Below, piece after piece: positions 34,648-45,076 of a DNA stretch of 64,000 nt. Numbering within the stretch: position 1 is the first letter of the stretch; each line of letters starts with the position of its first letter. The position numbers and the translations under genes are program-made. The notes below the pieces were generated by a model that saw only the letters and a list, made by a program, of their open reading frames with translations, was not told the origin of the DNA and made no database searches. This DNA comes from Dyadobacter sp. CY356 (GTDB lineage: Bacteria > Bacteroidota > Bacteroidia > Cytophagales > Spirosomataceae): positions 868,001 through 932,000 of the forward strand of contig NZ_JAJTSZ010000001.1 in NCBI RefSeq assembly GCF_021440195.1, in the 5' to 3' direction.

Positions 34648-36258
34648 ATGAGCAAGTCATATATAAAATTAATTCTATCAGCGGCGTTACTTGGGACGAT
34701 GGTTTCCTGTCATGATCTCAACGTGCCGGTAACATCGGAACTTACGCCTGATGTTTTTCCAACGGATGAGGCCCAGTTTATCAGCGCAGCCGGGCCGGCA
34801 TATGTTGCACTGCGTGGAAATATTTCAGTTGAATTTTTTCACCTGCAAACATTAAGTACTGACGAGGCGATTTTCCCGGCAAAAGGCGGAAACTGGTATA
34901 ATGGTGCAGAATTTAAAGATTTGCACCTGCATACCTGGACAAAGGACCACAGTACGGTGACTGGAAACTGGACCTGGTTGAGCACGATCATCGGAACGGT
35001 AAACCAGTCACTTTCCATTCTGGAAACCAATATGCCGACCGGAACTTCTAAAAGCCAGACATTGGCTGAACTGAAAATGGTACGTGCACTGGCATATTTC
35101 TGGATGATGGATAGCTTCGGAAATGTTCCAATTATTACTACTTACGGAGATTACAGCGCGCACCCAAATGCAAAGCGTGCCGAGGTTTTTGCTTTCCTGG
35201 AAACAGAAATAAAGGCAGCGCTTCCGGATTTGAGCGATGTCGTGGATGCTTCGACTTACGGTCGTCCGACTAAGTATCTTGCCCATGCTTTGCTAGCCAA
35301 AATGTATCTGAATGCAGAAGTTTACACCGGAACCGCACGTAATGCAGATTGTATCGCGGCTTGCGATGCCATAATCAATTCTGGTAAATTTTCGCTGGAA
35401 CCCGCTGCTTCATACCTGCAAATGTTTTATCCGAACAACGGTCCGCAGATGAAAGAATTCCTTTTTGCGGTTCCTTTTGATGCCACAGCTACGAACAGTT
35501 TTCCTTTCAGAGCCACCAACCTTCATTCACGTTATGATGTGCCAAGAGGTATGGTCGCCAAATTTAAAATGCCTTTTACGCCTGACGCAGCGGTTAGTAC
35601 ATTGCCTGAATTTTACAAATATTTCAACGATGCCAATGATATCAGAAATAAGGAATGGCTGACAGGTTTACAATTTTACGATGACGGAACTCCCGTTACA
35701 GTTACCACAACCAAAAAAGGATATGACCAGTTTTACGCCGGTTCGGATCCTGCTGCACCTTACACTTATCAAATCAATATTACACCGGAAGTGACTTTAA
35801 GACAGGATGTTGCCTCTTTTGATGTCGGTAATGATGAGTTGGCCTGGAACATGGGTTACAGGAATATAAAGTTCCATCCTGATGCCACTTCTTTGAACAG
35901 AAACCAAAATAATGATGTACCGATTTTCCGTTATGCTGATGCACTTTTGATGAAAGCAGAAGCAATTCAGCGCGGCGGTGCAGCAACTTCCGGTGCAACA
36001 GCTTTATCTCTGGTGAATTCTGTGCGTACGGCAAGATCAGCCGCCGCTTTGACAACAGTTGATCTGGAAGCTATTTACGGCGAGAGAATTCGTGAGTTTG
36101 CTTCTGAAATGTGGCACAGAAATGATATGATCCGTTTTGGGAAATTTGAAAATAAATGGGGTTATAAAACCAATGCTGATATTACAAAACGCATTTTTCC
36201 AATACCAAATTCTGCACTTTTACTTAATCCGGCTTTGGTTCAAAATCCGGGTTATTGA
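34648..36258 (+). CDS. SusD/RagB surface glycan-binding lipoprotein
   Basis: The 536-residue product begins with a lipoprotein signal (LILSAALLGTMVSCHDLNVP; lipid-attached Cys at about residue 22). It shows SusD features: the TPR-like helices around ELKMVRALAYFWMMDSFGNV and the C-terminal block FRYADALLMKAEAIQRGG ... IYGERIREFASEMWHRNDMI, ending RIFPIPNSALLLNPALVQNP. It should cap the SusC barrel at the cell surface and bind the polysaccharide. A strong hairpin directly after the stop (36269-36296) may lower expression of the enzyme genes relative to susCD. Confidence 0.95.
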   Translation: MSKSYIKLILSAALLGTMVSCHDLNVPVTSELTPDVFPTDEAQFISAAGPAYVALRGNISVEFFHLQTLSTDEAIFPAKGGNWYNGAEFKDLHLHTWTKDHSTVTGNWTWLSTIIGTVNQSLSILETNMPTGTSKSQTLAELKMVRALAYFWMMDSFGNVPIITTYGDYSAHPNAKRAEVFAFLETEIKAALPDLSDVVDASTYGRPTKYLAHALLAKMYLNAEVYTGTARNADCIAACDAIINSGKFSLEPAASYLQMFYPNNGPQMKEFLFAVPFDATATNSFPFRATNLHSRYDVPRGMVAKFKMPFTPDAAVSTLPEFYKYFNDANDIRNKEWLTGLQFYDDGTPVTVTTTKKGYDQFYAGSDPAAPYTYQINITPEVTLRQDVASFDVGNDELAWNMGYRNIKFHPDATSLNRNQNNDVPIFRYADALLMKAEAIQRGGAATSGATALSLVNSVRTARSAAALTTVDLEAIYGERIREFASEMWHRNDMIRFGKFENKWGYKTNADITKRIFPIPNSALLLNPALVQNPGY

Positions 36259-36268
36259 TTGATTTATC

Positions 36269-36296
36269 TCTCCGTATCCGTGACAGGATACGGAGA
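36269..36296 (+). terminator. Stem-loop after susD
   Basis: A perfect 11-bp stem (tctccgtatcc / ggatacggaga) with a 6-base loop starts 10 bases after the susD stop. No T-run follows, so it fits a processing or attenuation hairpin better than a full terminator. Confidence 0.6.
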
Positions 36297-36388
36297 AAAT
36301 TTCCTTTGGCTCTGTTCTATAGACATTTGGAATTCTTCTTTTGTTCAGATTCAATCTCAGTGTCACTTTATTTCATCAAATATTAAAA

Positions 36389-38638
36389 ATGAAAATCATC
36401 CGAGAAGGTTGTTTCTCTCTTCACGCTATGAAGGGTATAGCCTTGTTTTGCTTTCTGATTCTACTATTAATTTATCCATTTTCGTCCCGTGCACAGGGAA
36501 TTTCAAAAACCGGAAAAGCACTGATCGGCAGAGTGATTCCTTCTCACGCTTCCAATTTTGACGTGGAAGAGTTGACCAGTAATTCAGGAAAAGACGAATT
36601 TGAAATAGAAAGTAAAAACAATAAAATAATGCTGCGCGGAACCAGTGGTGTGGCGGTCGCATCTGCCTTGTATCATTACCTTACCGAATATGCACACTGC
36701 CAGATAACCTGGAACGGAACAAATCTTAATCTGCCGGAAAAACTTCCGGTTTTGCCTTCTAAAATCAGAAAAGCGACCGTTTACAATTACCGTTATTATC
36801 TCAACTACTGCACCTTCAATTATAGTATGAGCTGGTGGGATTGGGACAGATGGCAAAAGGAAATTGACTGGATGGCGCTGCATGGAATTAATATGCCGCT
36901 TGCCATTACGGGTGAAGAATATACCTGGCTGGAAGTTTATAAAGAGATGGGTTTTAGTCCCGATGACTTAAAGGATTTTTTCAGTGGTCCCGCGTATTTT
37001 GGATGGTTTTGGATGGGCAATCTGGATGGTTGGGGAGGTCCGTTGCCACATAAATGGATGGAAAGTCATAAAACTTTACAGCAGCAGATCGTAAAACGTG
37101 AAAGGGAGTTGGGGATGAAAACGGTTCTGCCTGCATTTACCGGCCATGTTCCGGCCGCTTTTAAAAAGAAATTCCCGAAAGCCATTTTAAAGTCGACCAA
37201 CTGGACAAATGGTTTTGGTGATACCTATATTCTGGATTCGCAGGATCCGCTTTTTGCTGAAATAGGAAAGAAGTTTTTAGCCAAACAGACAGACTTGTAT
37301 GGTACGGATCACCTTTATTCCGCAGATACTTTTAATGAAAATGAACCACCCACAGATAATCCTGAATTTCTCTCAAAACTCAGTGAGCGGATCTATGACG
37401 GAATGAGACAGGCCGATCCGGAAGCCATTTGGGTGATGCAGGGGTGGCTTTTTTATAGTGACAAAAAATTTTGGAAAGCACCGCAAATTGAAGCTTTGCT
37501 TAAAGCAGTCCCTGATGATAAAATGATTCTGTTAGATCTGGCAGCGGAAATTGAACCCGTCTGGAAACGGACGGATGGATTTTATGGAAAACCCTGGATA
37601 TGGAATATGCTTAATAATTTTGGCGGAAATGTTAATCTTTTCGGCCGGATGGACGGCGTTGCCAGCGGTCCGGCAGAAGCCTGGAAAGACCCAAATAAAA
37701 AACGATTGGAAGGAATTGGGCTCACGATGGAAGCCATCGAGCAAAATCCGGTAATTTATGAACTGATGATGGAGCATACCTGGCAGACAGAAACAATTCA
37801 GCTTGATAACTGGCTTGAAAAATACACGCGGAACCGGTATGGAAAAGAAGATATAAATCTGATCAAAGCCTGGCAAATCCTGAGAAAGACTGTTTATAAT
37901 GGTAAGGAAATACGTGATGGAGCTGAGTCCATTGTGACGGGAAGGCCAACGCTGGATTCTACAACGGTCTGGACCAGGACAAAATTAAATTATGATCCTC
38001 AGGATCTTTTGCCAGCCTGGGATCTATTTATCGAATCGGCAAAAAATGGTCAGGATTCTGATGGTTTTCAATATGATTTAACGGACGTCACAAGACAAGT
38101 ACTTGCGAATTATGCCCTGGTAATTCAGCAAAAATGGGTAACTGCATTTAGAAGCGGCGATAAAAAGGCTTTTCAGAAACATAGCGAAGAATTTGTAACG
38201 TTGATTAATGATATGGATTTATTGCTGGCCACCCGAAAGGATTTTTTATTGGGTCCATGGATCGCCGACGCACGCGAATGGGGTTCAAATGCAGATGAAA
38301 AAGCTTTATATGAAAAAAATGCAAGAGATTTAATCACACTCTGGGGAGATGCCGAAAGCCCCTTACATGAATATTCAAACCGTCAGTGGAGTGGCCTGCT
38401 TAACGATTTTTACAAAGTACGCTGGCAGAAATTCTTTGTTTTGCTCAACGCTTCGTTAACAAACGGATCTGTTCCGGACTTCAAATTATTTGAAAAAAAT
38501 ATTTCAAAATGGGAGTGGAGCTGGGTGAATGAGCGGAAGGATTTTCCAGTCGTAGAAAATGGGAATAGCATAAAAACTGCATTAAAACTTCATGTAAAAT
38601 ATGATAGGCAAATGAAAGCAGATTATAAGCAAAATTGA
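36389..38638 (+). CDS. Alpha-N-acetylglucosaminidase, GH89 (NAGLU-like)
   Basis: The 749-residue product has a signal peptide (IALFCFLILLLIYPFSSRAQ) and the three GH89 parts: a small N-terminal domain, the catalytic barrel beginning NYRYYLNYCTFNYSMSWWDW and a helical C-terminal domain. The segment DTFNENEPP holds the likely acid/base Glu, and LAAEIEPVWKRT the likely nucleophile Glu, by comparison with human NAGLU. The enzyme would release terminal alpha-linked GlcNAc from glycans such as heparan-type chains or mucins, in the periplasm or at the surface. The ATG at 36389 is used; 36428 is an alternative and 36341 is a TTG. Only 4 bases separate it from the acetyltransferase gene. Confidence 0.93.
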   Translation: MKIIREGCFSLHAMKGIALFCFLILLLIYPFSSRAQGISKTGKALIGRVIPSHASNFDVEELTSNSGKDEFEIESKNNKIMLRGTSGVAVASALYHYLTEYAHCQITWNGTNLNLPEKLPVLPSKIRKATVYNYRYYLNYCTFNYSMSWWDWDRWQKEIDWMALHGINMPLAITGEEYTWLEVYKEMGFSPDDLKDFFSGPAYFGWFWMGNLDGWGGPLPHKWMESHKTLQQQIVKRERELGMKTVLPAFTGHVPAAFKKKFPKAILKSTNWTNGFGDTYILDSQDPLFAEIGKKFLAKQTDLYGTDHLYSADTFNENEPPTDNPEFLSKLSERIYDGMRQADPEAIWVMQGWLFYSDKKFWKAPQIEALLKAVPDDKMILLDLAAEIEPVWKRTDGFYGKPWIWNMLNNFGGNVNLFGRMDGVASGPAEAWKDPNKKRLEGIGLTMEAIEQNPVIYELMMEHTWQTETIQLDNWLEKYTRNRYGKEDINLIKAWQILRKTVYNGKEIRDGAESIVTGRPTLDSTTVWTRTKLNYDPQDLLPAWDLFIESAKNGQDSDGFQYDLTDVTRQVLANYALVIQQKWVTAFRSGDKKAFQKHSEEFVTLINDMDLLLATRKDFLLGPWIADAREWGSNADEKALYEKNARDLITLWGDAESPLHEYSNRQWSGLLNDFYKVRWQKFFVLLNASLTNGSVPDFKLFEKNISKWEWSWVNERKDFPVVENGNSIKTALKLHVKYDRQMKADYKQN

Positions 38639-38642
38639 TAAT

Positions 38643-39797
38643 ATGGACGCGCTGCAAAATAAAAATCACGAATCTCAACGTTTGATTTCCCTTGATGTAT
38701 TACGGGGTTTTGATATGTTCTGGATCATTGGCGGGGAACATATCATTCACGCACTTGCGAAATTGACTGACTGGCCCGTTTTAAACTGGATTTCAGCACA
38801 AATGCACCATACTGTCTGGAATGGCTGTACTTTTTATGACATGATTTTTCCACTTTTTCTTTTTATATCAGGTGTTTCCTTGCCTTTTTCTTTTGGGAAA
38901 AAATTGATCGCCGCCAATGTGAAAAGCACTTTCGAACTGCCGGTGTCAGTAAAAAGGAAGGTTTATATTGATATGGTAAGAAGAATGGCCATTCTTGTTT
39001 TTCTGGGATTGGTGGTGAACGGGCTTTTCAAATTTAATGGATATGAAAATACACGATTTGCCAGCGTGTTAGGAAGGATAGGGATTGCCTGGTTTTTTGC
39101 CGGATTGATTTATTTAAATTGTAATTTGAAAAAGCAGATCATCTGGTTTTGTCTTATTCTGATTGGATACTGGCTTGCGATGGTATTGATACCTGTCCCG
39201 GGTTTTGGTTCAGGAAACCTGACCATGGAGGGCTCTTTGGAATCTTACATTGACAGACTTTTTTTGCCGGGACGACTGCATAGTAAAGTGCATGATCCTG
39301 AGGGCATTTTGTCAACAATTCCGGCCGTGGCAACAGGTTTGCTTGGGATTTTTACAGGTACTTTTATAAAAGAAAAGCGGTACGATTCTCTGAAAAGTGT
39401 ATATTTCTTACTTCTCGCAGCCGCCCTGTTCATCTTGCTGGGTCTTGCCTGGGATTGTGTTTTTCCAATCAATAAGAGATTGTGGAGCAGTTCATTCGTA
39501 TTGTTCGTTGGTGGATACAGTATTGCCTTTTTCGCTTTATTTTATCTTATTATTGACGTAATGGGCTGGAAAAAATGGACCTTCCCATTTCTACTGATTG
39601 GGATGAATTCCATCGTAATTTACATGGCCGTTGAAGGTGTCGTGAATTTTGGATACACAGCTGACTTTATTTTTGGCGGATTAATAAACCTGACCGCCGA
39701 GCCATTTCATATTTTATTAAAAGCAGTTTCAGTAGTTGTTATTGAGTTGATATTTCTATATTTCCTGTATCGAAATAAACTATTTTTGAAGGTTTAA
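38643..39797 (+). CDS. HGSNAT-like membrane acetyltransferase (DUF5009 type)
   Basis: The 384-residue protein has about ten membrane helices and begins RLISLDVLRGFDMFWIIGGE, the signature of this acyltransferase group. The block HHTVWNGCTFYDMIFPLFLF aligns by eye with the human heparan-alpha-glucosaminide N-acetyltransferase segment that carries its active-site His (KHASWNG). In lysosomes HGSNAT carries acetyl groups across the membrane and acetylates terminal alpha-glucosamine, after which NAGLU removes the product. Here the gene sits 4 bases after the NAGLU-type gene, so the same two-step logic is a reasonable inference. Acetylation itself is not shown. Confidence 0.8.
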   Translation: MDALQNKNHESQRLISLDVLRGFDMFWIIGGEHIIHALAKLTDWPVLNWISAQMHHTVWNGCTFYDMIFPLFLFISGVSLPFSFGKKLIAANVKSTFELPVSVKRKVYIDMVRRMAILVFLGLVVNGLFKFNGYENTRFASVLGRIGIAWFFAGLIYLNCNLKKQIIWFCLILIGYWLAMVLIPVPGFGSGNLTMEGSLESYIDRLFLPGRLHSKVHDPEGILSTIPAVATGLLGIFTGTFIKEKRYDSLKSVYFLLLAAALFILLGLAWDCVFPINKRLWSSSFVLFVGGYSIAFFALFYLIIDVMGWKKWTFPFLLIGMNSIVIYMAVEGVVNFGYTADFIFGGLINLTAEPFHILLKAVSVVVIELIFLYFLYRNKLFLKV

Positions 39798-39886
39798 ATA
39801 ACGGTAAGCGGTGTTGTCTTACTCTTTTGATAAAGTAGATCATAATAACCCCAGCCTTGTATTCGGAATAAATTTATTTTTTTATC

Positions 39887-42400
39887 ATGAAATTGAGATA
39901 TACAATCAGCATTTTATTATTGCTTTTTTCTTCCCCGTTGTTTGCCCAGCAGGATCTTAAACTTTGGTATAAACAGCCGGCACGTAACTGGAATGAGGCT
40001 TTGCCGGTCGGAAATGGAAGAATTGGCGCCATGGTCTTTGGCAGAGTCAATGAAGAATTAATTCAATTAAATGAAGAGTCGCTTTGGTCTGGAGGGCCGG
40101 TCAATCCAAATCCCAATCCGGGAGCAGTTAAATATCTGCCTCAGATCAGAAAGGCCCTGGCTAATGAGGATTTTAAACTCGCCGAAACGCTGACAAAAAA
40201 GATGCAAGGTTTGTTTACAGAGTCTTATGAACCATTGGGAGATCTTATGATCAAACAAAATTTCACATCAAATGCAACGGACTACCGGAGAGAGCTGGAT
40301 ATTTCCAATGCATTATCATTGACAAAATTTACGGTGGATGGCGTTGAATACAGCCGGGAAATTTTCATTTCTGCTCCTGATCAGATTATGGTCATCAAAT
40401 TGAAAGCAAACAAAAAAGGTGCGCTTAATTTTACAGCATCCACACAAAGTCAGCTGGTTTATAATCATGTGGTTATCGCTCAGGATCAGATCGCTATGAA
40501 AGGGCAGGCGCCTTCGCATACCGACCCGAATTATAAAGAATCTATGGAGATTCCGGTAATTTATAACGATCCCGGCAGATGCAGGGGTATGCGGTTTGAA
40601 CTTAGGGTTAAGGTGAAAGAATCAGATGGGAAAGTGAAAGCCGACAGTGCCGGATTGCATATCAGTGATGCAAGTGAGGTAGTACTTTTACTTTCAGCCG
40701 CAACGAGTTTTAACGGTTTTGATAAATGTCCGGACAAAGACGGAAAGAACGAGGTGGAACTGGTTGAAAATTATCTTAAACCCGTACTTTCAAAAACGTA
40801 TGATACAATAAAAAGCAATCACTTCTCGGATTATCATCAATATTTCAACCGTGTTAATTTAGTGCTCAATGGAAATCCAAAGGTTGATCTGCCTATGGAT
40901 GAACGTTTGAAAAATTACACAGATGGTGGAAAAGATCCGGCTTTGGAATCTCTTTATTTTCAGTTTGGACGTTATCTGCTCATTTCCAGTTCACGCGAAA
41001 AAGGTGTTCCTGCCAACTTGCAAGGTATCTGGAATCATGAGGTGAGGCCTCCTTGGAGTAGTAATTTTACTACCAATATCAACGCGCAGATGAATTACTG
41101 GATGGTAGAAACTACGAATCTTTCCGAGCTGCACACACCACTGCTGGATATCATCAAGCATATGGAGGTTACGGGTACTGAAACTGCTAAAAACTTTTAC
41201 AACGCCAAAGGTTGGGTGGTGCATCACAACTCAGATATTTGGGCAACATCAAATCCGGTGAGCGGAAGTCCTTCCTGGGCTAACTGGCCAATGGGGGGAG
41301 CCTGGCTTTGTCAGCATTTGTGGGAACATTATCAGTTTACAGGCAATCAGGAATATTTGTCAAAAACGGCGTACCCTTTGATGAAATCGTCAGCATTATT
41401 TATGCTGGATTGGCTTGTTGAAGATAAAAACGGCAAACTGGTTACCGCTCCGTCGACAACACCTGAAAATATTTTTGTTACTGAAACCGGCCTTAAAGGT
41501 TCCGTTTCAGTAGGAACAACAATGGATATGTCTATTATTTGGGACTTATTTACAAATCTGATCGAAGCATCTGAACGACTTGGTACTGACGCAGATTTTA
41601 GAAAACTTCTTATTGAAAAGCGCAGCAAACTGTTTCCTTTACAAATTGGCAACCGCGGCAATTTGCAGGAATGGTATAAGGATTGGAAAGATGACGAACC
41701 GGAACATCGCCATATTTCTCATATGTTCGGGCTTTTCCCGGGGCGTCAGATTTCGCCGTTGGTTACGCCGGTATATGCCGCTGCTGCAAGAAAAACCATG
41801 GAAATTCGTGGTGATGGCGGAACGGGTTGGAGCAAAGGTTGGAAAATTAATATCTGGGCACGGCTGCTGGACGGTAACCATGCTTACAAACTGATTCGGG
41901 AGCAGTTAAAACTGACAGGTGTTGAAGGTACAAATTATTCCCAGGGCGGCGGAACTTACCCGAATTTATTCGATGCACATCCGCCTTTCCAAATTGACGG
42001 AAACTTTGGCGGAACATCGGGCATCACAGAAATGCTTTTGCAAAGCCACGACGGTTTGCTCAATATTCTTCCGGCCATTCCCGATAACTGGGCCAGTGGG
42101 GAGGTTAAAGGTCTTAAAGCCAGAGGTGGTTTTGAAACAGATATTATCTGGGTTAATGGCAAAATTACCCAACTAACGATCCGGTCTAAACTTGGTGGCA
42201 ATTGCAGAATCAGTATACCAAACACCTTGAAAGCGACAACGAAATTCAGTTTTAAAACGGCCATGGGGGAAAATCAGAATCCTTTTTATAAATCGATTCA
42301 ACAAAAAGGTGAAAATGCGTTGATGACTAAAAAAGGAACCTATGCTTTTGATTTTCCAACGGAAGCCGGAAAAGAATATATTTTCAAAACCGGTAAATAG
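39887..42400 (+). CDS. Alpha-L-fucosidase, GH95
   Basis: The 837-residue protein has a signal peptide ([15 protein letters not shown]). It shows the full GH95 layout: an N-terminal beta domain ([20 protein letters not shown], then [12 protein letters not shown]), and an (alpha/alpha)6 barrel with [20 protein letters not shown] followed by NINAQMNYW (the catalytic Asn pair), [13 protein letters not shown], and GRISHMFGL-like and [10 protein letters not shown] segments. GH95 enzymes cleave alpha-1,2-fucose (some alpha-L-galactose) by inversion. It is the last gene of the utilisation locus and is followed by a terminator. Together with GH89 this points to a fucosylated, alpha-GlcNAc-bearing glycan, possibly of animal origin. 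Confidence 0.93.
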   Translation: MKLRYTISILLLLFSSPLFAQQDLKLWYKQPARNWNEALPVGNGRIGAMVFGRVNEELIQLNEESLWSGGPVNPNPNPGAVKYLPQIRKALANEDFKLAETLTKKMQGLFTESYEPLGDLMIKQNFTSNATDYRRELDISNALSLTKFTVDGVEYSREIFISAPDQIMVIKLKANKKGALNFTASTQSQLVYNHVVIAQDQIAMKGQAPSHTDPNYKESMEIPVIYNDPGRCRGMRFELRVKVKESDGKVKADSAGLHISDASEVVLLLSAATSFNGFDKCPDKDGKNEVELVENYLKPVLSKTYDTIKSNHFSDYHQYFNRVNLVLNGNPKVDLPMDERLKNYTDGGKDPALESLYFQFGRYLLISSSREKGVPANLQGIWNHEVRPPWSSNFTTNINAQMNYWMVETTNLSELHTPLLDIIKHMEVTGTETAKNFYNAKGWVVHHNSDIWATSNPVSGSPSWANWPMGGAWLCQHLWEHYQFTGNQEYLSKTAYPLMKSSALFMLDWLVEDKNGKLVTAPSTTPENIFVTETGLKGSVSVGTTMDMSIIWDLFTNLIEASERLGTDADFRKLLIEKRSKLFPLQIGNRGNLQEWYKDWKDDEPEHRHISHMFGLFPGRQISPLVTPVYAAAARKTMEIRGDGGTGWSKGWKINIWARLLDGNHAYKLIREQLKLTGVEGTNYSQGGGTYPNLFDAHPPFQIDGNFGGTSGITEMLLQSHDGLLNILPAIPDNWASGEVKGLKARGGFETDIIWVNGKITQLTIRSKLGGNCRISIPNTLKATTKFSFKTAMGENQNPFYKSIQQKGENALMTKKGTYAFDFPTEAGKEYIFKTGK

Positions 42401-42487
42401 TTTTTTAGAATCATCAGATCTACTATCAGTTTAAAAAGTTTGATCATTGTATATTTTTTACAATTATCAACGATACCTGAAAATAGA

Positions 42488-42532
42488 AAATCCCCGATAA
42501 CTGCCATTCCGGCTCGTCATTGGGGATTTTTG
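42488..42532 (+). terminator. Terminator of the utilisation locus
   Basis: aaaatccccgat and attggggatttt pair around a loop of about 20 bases, followed by a T-run, about 90 bases after the fucosidase stop. Confidence 0.7.
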
Positions 42533-42566
42533 GTTTCTAATCGCAAAGTGATTTCAAATAATATTT

Positions 42567-42869
42567 TTAAGATTGAATGACCCACATCCAGTTGGCTGGC
42601 CAGAATTTTGAATTGATCCTTTCGTGAGAAATTAATTCATTATTTACAAACTCATATCCTTTTAAACTTCCACCACCAATTTCCACGTCATGTTTGGCGG
42701 TGTGGTGTAATTCAATCCAGGTTTGTTCCGAGATTTCTGAAATTCCGGTCCACCTTATCAATTCCCATTTTGGATCTGTTGAATTGTAGATGTAACGAAT
42801 AGCGAGATAGTGCATGTAGGATTCATTGTTGAACCCAATTACTGAAGGAGTTTTTTGAACGCTTGTCAT
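42567..42869 (-). CDS. Small hypothetical protein
   Basis: I do not recognise the family. The 100-residue product is soluble-looking, with many Trp, His and Glu residues (WELIRWTGISEISEQTWIEL, HTAKHDVEIGGGSLKGYEF, FWPANWMWVIQS). No signal peptide is present. It stands alone on the minus strand between the fucosidase terminator and the SDR gene. Its amino-acid composition and clear ATG make it a likely gene of unknown role. Confidence 0.55.
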   Translation of the reverse strand: MTSVQKTPSVIGFNNESYMHYLAIRYIYNSTDPKWELIRWTGISEISEQTWIELHHTAKHDVEIGGGSLKGYEFVNNELISHERINSKFWPANWMWVIQS

Positions 42870-43047
42870 AACTTTGAGTCTGGTTATCGGTGAGAAATAT
42901 AGGTAAGTATATAAATAAATCCCGGAAAAGTCAAGCGATTTCCGATAAACAAATGGTAACTAATCAAGAAAAAATTATCTCCGTCATTGCTTCTTGCCTA
43001 ATCAAGAGAATGACGGAGATAGGCTTAAATTCCTTTTAGCGGAATAA

Positions 43048-43983
43048 TTAAATTTCCTGTGTAGCGACATGAATCTTCTGGTAAGATCCGTTTTCGATAT
43101 CTTCCAGGATTGACGAATGTTTTGGTTTCCAGCCCAGTATTGTTCTTGCTTTGTCTGAATTCACAATGCTGTTTGAAGCAAACCCAAAAGCAGAAGCATC
43201 AGGTCCCCATTTTTCGATAGCAGTATCCAGACTGACAGACTCTGCTTTTCCTTGCAAACCGAGCATTTTACTGATACTTATTGCAATGTCTTTCAGAGAT
43301 GCACTGCCATTTTCTGTGTAGAAGTATGAACCGGCAGAGGCCGATTCCAATGCAAGGATATACAATTCGGCCAAATCGTCGATATGCACATTACTCCAGA
43401 TATTTTCACCTTTTTCAATAAACACCCCTGCCTGCTTTTCTTTGGCAATATCGATCAGCATAGGAACCTGGATACTGTCTGGCTTAATTCCCAGTCCTTT
43501 GCCATAAACCATTGTAGGCACCAGTACAATACTTCGGACATTCTCTTTTGCGGCTGCTAAAATGTGATCGTTAATCGCAACCCGATGAAGTTTTTCAAGC
43601 CGGGGTTGTACCGGAATATCTTCGGAATATACAATATGCCCTTTTTCACCTTTGGCGTTGTCACCAACAAGACTGGATCCGGATGTGAAAATAAAAGTTT
43701 TCCCTGTGCCTTTTAATTCTTCCAAAAATGTTAGTACTGAGAAAAAATCATCTGAATCCGCCGTGTGGATAACAGCATCTGCGTCGGCCGTTGCTTTTCT
43801 TAGAACTGGCATGTTATGAATAGTGCCTGGTACCGGCATAATGCCCAGTGCCCCTAATTTCTCTGCGTCCGATTCTTTTCTTACCAAAGCAGAAACCTGG
43901 TAACCTTTTTTTAATAACAAATGTGCTACCGAACCTCCGATATACCCGGTTGCACCGGTGATGAATACTTTATTTATTTTCAT
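43048..43983 (-). CDS. NAD(P)-dependent epimerase/dehydratase (extended SDR-like)
   Basis: The 311-residue protein starts with the nucleotide-binding motif VFITGATGYIGGSVAHLL and continues as an atypical extended short-chain dehydrogenase (VIHTADSDDFFSVLTFLEEL, FTSGSSLVGDN, VPTMVYGKG). The YxxxK pair of classical SDRs is not evident at the usual place, so the catalytic type is uncertain. It is divergent from a LysR regulator 117 bases away, a common arrangement in which the regulator controls the enzyme gene. Confidence 0.8.
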   Translation of the reverse strand: MKINKVFITGATGYIGGSVAHLLLKKGYQVSALVRKESDAEKLGALGIMPVPGTIHNMPVLRKATADADAVIHTADSDDFFSVLTFLEELKGTGKTFIFTSGSSLVGDNAKGEKGHIVYSEDIPVQPRLEKLHRVAINDHILAAAKENVRSIVLVPTMVYGKGLGIKPDSIQVPMLIDIAKEKQAGVFIEKGENIWSNVHIDDLAELYILALESASAGSYFYTENGSASLKDIAISISKMLGLQGKAESVSLDTAIEKWGPDASAFGFASNSIVNSDKARTILGWKPKHSSILEDIENGSYQKIHVATQEI

Positions 43984-44100
43984 GATTTTTTAATTTATTA
44001 AGCCAATTGCCAACTGATTCTTTTACAAAGTTGCGGTTAAAAGAGTTATCATAAAAATAAGTACTTTTATAGGTTGGTATTATTTAAATGATAGATAAAA

Positions 44101-44994
44101 ATGGTAAACCTAGAGTGGTACAGGACATTCAAAGCGATATATTCAACAGGAACGCTGACGGGAGCGGCACAGACTTTATTTATTTCACAACCCGGTGTCA
44201 GTTTGCATTTGAGCTCGCTGGAAAGTTATGTGGGATATAAATTATTTGACAGGACGGCCAGAAAAATGATACCGACTGAGAAAGGAAAAGTTTTTTATAA
44301 TGCTATTATTGAGCCGCTTATCAAACTGGAAGAAGCGGAGAAGAATTTTCAGAAAAGTACCGAAAAGCAAACGCCGACGATCAGTGTGGGTATGTGTTTT
44401 GAAACTTTTCAGATTACCCTGGAACAGTATATATCGAGCCTCCCCTTCAATGTCATTATCCAGTTTGGCCAGTATCCTGAAATGTTGGAAAATCTGGAAA
44501 AGGGAATTCTGGATCTTATTATTACCCCTCAAAAAGGTAACAGCGGGGAGATTGATCATGAAGCTTTTTCGTCTGAAACCATTGTGATGGTGGGAGGAAG
44601 TGAAACGGATGACCAGGTTTTTAATGAATTATTGGTTCAGGGAGATTTTGATGTTTTGCAAACCTGGCTGAAGCAGCAGAAATGGTATGGGACCACAGGT
44701 GATATGGAACATCTAAGAAGATTCTGGCAGCTTAACTTTAATAAATATCCTGATTTCAGGCCAAATTATATTGTGCCAAATTTGAATTCCATCGTCAGGT
44801 GTCTGAGCAGCGGCAAGGGACTGGCCGTTATTCCCGATTTTCTTTGTAAAAAAGAAGTAGAAAGTGGTCTGGTAAAAATATTATGGAGAGGCAAAAATGA
44901 GTTAACCAATACGCTATATTTTGGTACAAAAAAGAAGACCATGTACACCAGCGAAACGGATGTGATCAAGAAATTATTCAGGGATGTGATGTGA
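44101..44994 (+). CDS. LysR-family transcriptional regulator
   Basis: The 297-residue protein has the LysR winged HTH at the N-terminus (YRTFKAIYSTGTLTGAAQTL followed by FISQPGVSLHLSSLESYVG, residues 5-45) and the effector-binding domain after residue 90 (TISVGMCFETFQITLEQYI, GILDLIITPQKG, IVRCLSSGKGLAVIPDFLC). It is divergent from the SDR gene and probably regulates it and itself through the 117-base gap. The effector is unknown. Confidence 0.88.
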   Translation: MVNLEWYRTFKAIYSTGTLTGAAQTLFISQPGVSLHLSSLESYVGYKLFDRTARKMIPTEKGKVFYNAIIEPLIKLEEAEKNFQKSTEKQTPTISVGMCFETFQITLEQYISSLPFNVIIQFGQYPEMLENLEKGILDLIITPQKGNSGEIDHEAFSSETIVMVGGSETDDQVFNELLVQGDFDVLQTWLKQQKWYGTTGDMEHLRRFWQLNFNKYPDFRPNYIVPNLNSIVRCLSSGKGLAVIPDFLCKKEVESGLVKILWRGKNELTNTLYFGTKKKTMYTSETDVIKKLFRDVM

Positions 44995-45076
44995 TATTTT
45001 TTTGCAAACGCTGATGGAATAATTATTATAAGACAACCGGCGATTATCAAACATTTCATCAACAAATTATTATTTT

